Of a DNA stretch of 9,063 nt, positions 6,772 through 9,063 are shown one piece after another (positions within the stretch are counted from its first letter, which is position 1; each line of letters starts with the position of its first letter). Source of the stretch: Rhodobacteraceae bacterium UBA2776. Its GTDB lineage: Bacteria > Pseudomonadota > Alphaproteobacteria > Rhodobacterales > Rhodobacteraceae. The position numbers were made by a program, and so were the translations under genes. The stretch is from assembly GCA_002352425.1 (NCBI GenBank), contig DEIK01000020.1, positions 1-9,063 of the forward strand, given 5' to 3'. The notes below the pieces were generated by a model that ran no database searches, had not been told where the DNA came from, and saw nothing but the letters and a program-made list of their open reading frames with translations.

Positions 6772-7182
6772 CTAAAAGCTCAAGATTACGTCTTGGTCGG
6801 ACATCACATCGGCCATTTCCGTGCGGCTGATGATGCGGATAGACGGTTTTTCAGCGTAATCCTCATCTTCGTCCTCCCACATGATTTCCTGCAGATCGTC
6901 TGCCGTCAGTCCGCGCTCATCCAGCGACTCTTTTTCAACAAACAGCTTGGTGACCTCGTAATCCCCAAGCGCACGGAATGTCGGCGAAAAGTTCTTCACA
7001 CCAATGTCTTTCGTGTCTTGGGATTTCACCAATTGAAACACCCCGTCATCCAAAAATGCCAGGCTCACGTCTTGGTCAAACGCCGCGCCAATCAGCACAA
7101 CTTCCAGACTTTCCAACGCGTAAATCGTGCCATAGGGCGCTTTGCGATTTACGTAGAGGAATTTTTTAACACCATCTTCCAT
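6772..7182 (-). CDS. dsrF: DsrF, TusC-like subunit of the DsrEFH sulfurtransferase
   Basis: A 136-residue subunit of DsrEFH with the TusC/DsrF fold signature: KKFLYVNRKAPYGTIYALES (6-25), VLIGAAFDQDVSLAFLDDGVFQL, and a C-terminal VMSDQDVILSF. It contains no cysteine, so it is a structural rather than sulfur-carrying partner here; sulfur transfer would rely on DsrE Cys78 and DsrH Cys20. A run rich in Asp and Glu (about 100-112) is notable but near the family's variable loop. The ATG at 7182 follows AGGGGA (7193-7188) with a 5-base spacer, and this Shine-Dalgarno overlaps the TAG stop of dsrE. The gene itself ends in TAG, which is part of the dsrH Shine-Dalgarno. Confidence 0.95.
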   Translation of the reverse strand: MEDGVKKFLYVNRKAPYGTIYALESLEVVLIGAAFDQDVSLAFLDDGVFQLVKSQDTKDIGVKNFSPTFRALGDYEVTKLFVEKESLDERGLTADDLQEIMWEDEDEDYAEKPSIRIISRTEMADVMSDQDVILSF

Positions 7183-7191
7183 GTTTTTCCC

Positions 7192-7584
7192 CTAGTCCCC
7201 AAATGTCATCAGACGGTCTGTCTCGATGCCCATTTCAATCAGTTGTCCAAGGCCGGAAATCCGAAACCCCTCGGCGATGTTGCTGGCGTCTTTGCCTTGG
7301 CGATCCGCCTCGTTTTGGTCCAACAACCCACGGCGCTGAGCGGCCGCGATACAGATCACCAGATCGGTGCCATGCTCGGCAGCCAAGGCTGACCACTGTT
7401 GCTGAATATTGCGTTCATCCTGCGGCGGGATTGATAGGCGCGTGCCCACATTCACCCCGTCGTGATAGAAAAACACACGCGGAACCTCGTGCCCGGCAGC
7501 CAGTGCTGCGGTGACGAAATTATAAGCCGTATCAGAGGCTTGGTGCGTATACGGGCCTTCGCTGACGACGATACCAAATTTCAA
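7192..7584 (-). CDS. dsrE: DsrE, TusD-like sulfur-binding subunit of DsrEFH (TTG start)
   Basis: A 130-residue sulfurtransferase subunit that carries the persulfide passed on to DsrC. The N-terminus KFGIVVSEGPYTHQASDTAY is typical of DsrE/TusD, and the only cysteine is C78 in DLVICIAAAQRRG. With the chosen start this cysteine has the same number as the active Cys78 of A. vinosum DsrE. The start is TTG at 7584, placed 7 bases after AGGGGG (7597-7592). There is no ATG in this frame until 7647, which would add 21 residues unlike the family and overlap dsrB by 52 bases. The ATG at 7589 is in another frame and meets TGA after two codons. The dsrB stop overlaps the Shine-Dalgarno, as at the next two junctions. 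The stop is TAG. Confidence 0.94.
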   Translation of the reverse strand: MKFGIVVSEGPYTHQASDTAYNFVTAALAAGHEVPRVFFYHDGVNVGTRLSIPPQDERNIQQQWSALAAEHGTDLVICIAAAQRRGLLDQNEADRQGKDASNIAEGFRISGLGQLIEMGIETDRLMTFGD

Positions 7585-7597
7585 ATCATCACCCCCT
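7585..7597 (-). promoter_or_regulatory. Shine-Dalgarno of dsrE overlapping the dsrB stop
   Basis: The junction reads TAGGGGGTGATGATTTG on the minus strand. The AG of the dsrB stop TAG begins the AGGGGG ribosome site, and the TTG start follows after 7 bases. A decoy ATG inside the spacer is out of frame and only 2 bases from the G-run, too close for normal use. Confidence 0.75.
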
Positions 7598-8678
7598 AAA
7601 AGTGGATATGTGCGGATTGGTTCATGGTCTTGCGCGCGCCAGTCCATGTGTCCAAATGGTGCTTGGTAAACGCCAGATCGGTCATCTCAAAGAACCGGCT
7701 CCAACCGATACGTTCGATCCATTCGCCCATCCGCTCCCAATGCTTTGCGTCGGATTTATAGGCCTGAATGATGCGCTTTACGACAGCGTTCACTTCGGGC
7801 CAATGCGGCGCGTTGTTGGGCAAATTGGCGACCGCCAGCTTGTGGAATGTCGGCTTGGAGCGTGCGTTGGAGTGCTTGCCGCCAACCCAGATCGCAATCT
7901 TGGTCGAATCCGCGCCGTTGATTTGCATCGGCGGGCATGGTGGGTAACAGGCGCCACAACAGACGCATTTCTTCTCGTCAATCTCCAGCGTTGCTTTGCC
8001 GTCAACCATCGCAGGGCGAATAGCCGCCACAGGGCAACGGGCGACAACGGCAGGACGCTCACAGACGTTGGCAACCAGATCATGGTTGATTTTCGGCGGT
8101 TTGGTGTATTGCACATTCACCGCAATATCGCCCTGCCCGCCACAGTTGATTTGACAGCAGGACGTGGTGATACGCACGCGGTTTGGCATGTGCTCGTTGA
8201 TGAATTCCTCATGCAACATGTCCATCAGGCCCTTAACCACACCCGAGGCATCCGTGCCCGGAATATCGCAGTGCAACCAACCTTGGGTGTGCGAGATCAT
8301 CGAAACCGACGCCCCGGTGCCGCCCACAGGGAAGCCTTCTTCACCCAGCTTGTCGATCAGCGGCTGAACCTTGGCCTCGTCCGCCACCATGTACTCGATG
8401 TTGGAGCGGGTGGTGAAGCGCACATGACCATCAGCGAACTCGTCGCCAATGTCACAGAGCTTGCGGATGGTGAAAACATCCATCTGACGCTGGGTGCCCG
8501 CGCGAACCGTGTAAATCTCGTCGCCAGATTTGGACACGTGGTGCAAAACACCGGGGCGCGGACGATCGTGGTGATCCCAGTTGCCGTGGTTCTTTTCCAG
8601 AACCGGATGCATGTATTGGAAATGATCCGGAACACCAACCTCGTCGGCGGCTCTGGGCGTGGCTTTATCGTTGCTCAT
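7596..8678 (-). CDS. dsrB: DsrB, beta subunit of dissimilatory (reverse) sulfite reductase
   Basis: A 360-residue subunit that holds the catalytic siroheme-[4Fe-4S] site with DsrA and, in this context, oxidises reduced sulfur to sulfite in the cytoplasm. The siroheme-cluster cysteines are complete: C137 (TQGWLHC), C174, C175 and C179 (TTSCCQINCGGQGD). The 37-residue step between the first two equals that recalled for Archaeoglobus DsrB. An inserted ferredoxin domain carries CERPAVVARCP (206-216) and CVCCGACYPPCP (238-249). DEIYTVRAGT and VRFTTRSNIEYMV are sulfite/nitrite reductase repeats that help bind siroheme. The ATG at 8678 follows GGGAG (8689-8685) with a 6-base spacer, 76 bases after the dsrA stop. 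The TAG stop is part of the dsrE Shine-Dalgarno. DsrEFH and DsrL next door indicate the oxidative direction. Confidence 0.97.
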   Translation of the reverse strand: MSNDKATPRAADEVGVPDHFQYMHPVLEKNHGNWDHHDRPRPGVLHHVSKSGDEIYTVRAGTQRQMDVFTIRKLCDIGDEFADGHVRFTTRSNIEYMVADEAKVQPLIDKLGEEGFPVGGTGASVSMISHTQGWLHCDIPGTDASGVVKGLMDMLHEEFINEHMPNRVRITTSCCQINCGGQGDIAVNVQYTKPPKINHDLVANVCERPAVVARCPVAAIRPAMVDGKATLEIDEKKCVCCGACYPPCPPMQINGADSTKIAIWVGGKHSNARSKPTFHKLAVANLPNNAPHWPEVNAVVKRIIQAYKSDAKHWERMGEWIERIGWSRFFEMTDLAFTKHHLDTWTGARKTMNQSAHIHF

Positions 8679-8692
8679 TTTCTTCTCCCTGC

Positions 8693-8720
8693 CCCTGCAA
8701 TGCCCAGATGGGCTGCAGGG
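8693..8720. promoter_or_regulatory. Hairpin in the dsrA-dsrB spacer (terminator-like on the plus strand)
   Basis: CCCTGCA (8693-8699) and TGCAGGG (8714-8720) pair over 7 bp. A two-base bulge and a further 4-bp stem, GCCC (8702-8705) with GGGC (8710-8713), close on an AGAT tetraloop. Read on the plus strand it is followed by TTTTCGTTTTT (8721-8731), the form of an intrinsic terminator, although no gene points that way. Read on the minus strand it is an intercistronic stem ending just before the dsrB ribosome site, with no U-run behind it. The structure is seen; roles as an mRNA stabiliser or antisense terminator are inferred. Confidence 0.6.
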
Positions 8721-8754
8721 TTTTCGTTTTTGTCAAATCGTCCAGACCGGTTGA

Positions 8755-9063
8755 TTACCCGTCGACTGTCAAACCAGCATCCAGCGCTTTACGCTCGAAC
8801 CACTTGGCGGCCTCTTCGTCGAAATCATCGGTACGCACATAACTGGACGTCCGCGGGTGGTTGACCATATTCGGATCAGCCTCAACCCCAACCGCCTCAA
8901 GGAAGGCAGGTAGACCAATACGGTCAATGGTTTCGCCAACCCGCTCGTGCTCTAGCGCGTTATCGGCAAAGAATTCGATACATGTTTCGGCGAATTCTTC
9001 CATTTCCTCATAGTCTTCTTCGGTGTCCAGCTTGACGAAAGGTTTGACCATGATGCCCATCAT
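8755..9063 (-). CDS. dsrA: DsrA, alpha subunit of dissimilatory (reverse) sulfite reductase (C-terminal part)
   Basis: Only the last 102 codons are present. The frame is open at the right edge, so the methionine at 9063 is internal rather than a start. DsrA pairs with DsrB in the alpha2beta2 sulfite reductase; its ferredoxin domain and siroheme-region cysteines lie outside the window. Recognisable C-terminal features are the helical EERxGETIDRIG-type segment (ALEHERVGETIDRIGLPAF), the PNMVNHPRTSSYVRTDDFDEE stretch, and a final KWFERKALDAG before TAA. Full DsrA is about 410-420 residues, so about a quarter is seen. A 76-base spacer with a hairpin separates it from dsrB. Identity rests on these C-terminal motifs and on its position directly upstream of dsrB. 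Confidence 0.93.
   Translation of the reverse strand: MMGIMVKPFVKLDTEEDYEEMEEFAETCIEFFADNALEHERVGETIDRIGLPAFLEAVGVEADPNMVNHPRTSSYVRTDDFDEEAAKWFERKALDAGLTVDG

Noticed and set aside
7602..8864. A 420-codon open frame on the plus strand opposite dsrB
   Set aside because: It lies wholly opposite dsrB, the spacer and the end of dsrA, crosses the plus-strand terminator-like hairpin, and its translation is rich in Arg/His/Leu with no recognisable domain. It is the expected shadow of codon bias in dsrB.

Overview
The window is a near-complete dissimilatory sulfite reductase (dsr) operon of the oxidative type. All genes lie on the minus strand and read from the right edge to the left edge as dsrA(3' end)-dsrB-dsrE-dsrF-dsrH-dsrC-dsrM-dsrK-dsrL-dsrJ-dsrO-dsrP(5' part). 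As recalled, this is the gene order of the sulfur oxidiser Allochromatium vinosum (dsrABEFHCMKLJOPNRS). dsrEFH and dsrL are present and no dsrD is seen, which marks a sulfur-oxidising bacterium rather than a sulfate reducer. The moderately GC-rich coding sequence, dense packing and Tat-exported DsrO fit a proteobacterium. An alphaproteobacterium is plausible, since rDsr genes have been reported from Roseobacter-related coastal clones, but there is no rRNA or marker gene here to prove it.

Layout: 9063-8755 is the C-terminal quarter of DsrA. A 76-base spacer with a strong hairpin separates it from dsrB (8678-7596). dsrE, dsrF and dsrH (7584-6454) follow with gaps of about 10 bases, and at each of these three junctions the upstream TAG stop sits inside the next Shine-Dalgarno sequence. 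dsrC (6408-6076) is followed by a 62-base spacer with a perfect 9-bp hairpin. dsrM, dsrK, dsrL and dsrJ (6013-1337) are separated by single bases. dsrJ overlaps dsrO by four bases, and dsrP runs off the left edge.

How the genes work together (family knowledge): DsrEFH passes persulfide sulfur to DsrC. DsrAB, working backwards, oxidises DsrC- or sulfane-bound sulfur to sulfite, and its electrons are taken up through the NAD(P)H oxidoreductase DsrL. The membrane complex DsrMKJOP links DsrC thiol/disulfide chemistry in the cytoplasm to periplasmic haem and Fe-S carriers and the quinone pool. All diagnostic residues were found: DsrE Cys78, DsrH Cys20, DsrC Cys98/Cys109, the DsrB siroheme-cluster cysteines, and the DsrM haem histidines.

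The main departure from the textbook operon is DsrJ. It has its three CXXCH haem sites but no other cysteine, so the unusual His/Cys-ligated haem described for A. vinosum cannot form within this protein. A histidine sits where I expect the cysteine. The other notable points are regulatory: two intercistronic hairpins, a TTG start for dsrE, a GTG start for dsrM, and stop/Shine-Dalgarno fusions around dsrEFH. No wholly unknown system was found, and no gene-free stretch exceeds 80 bases.
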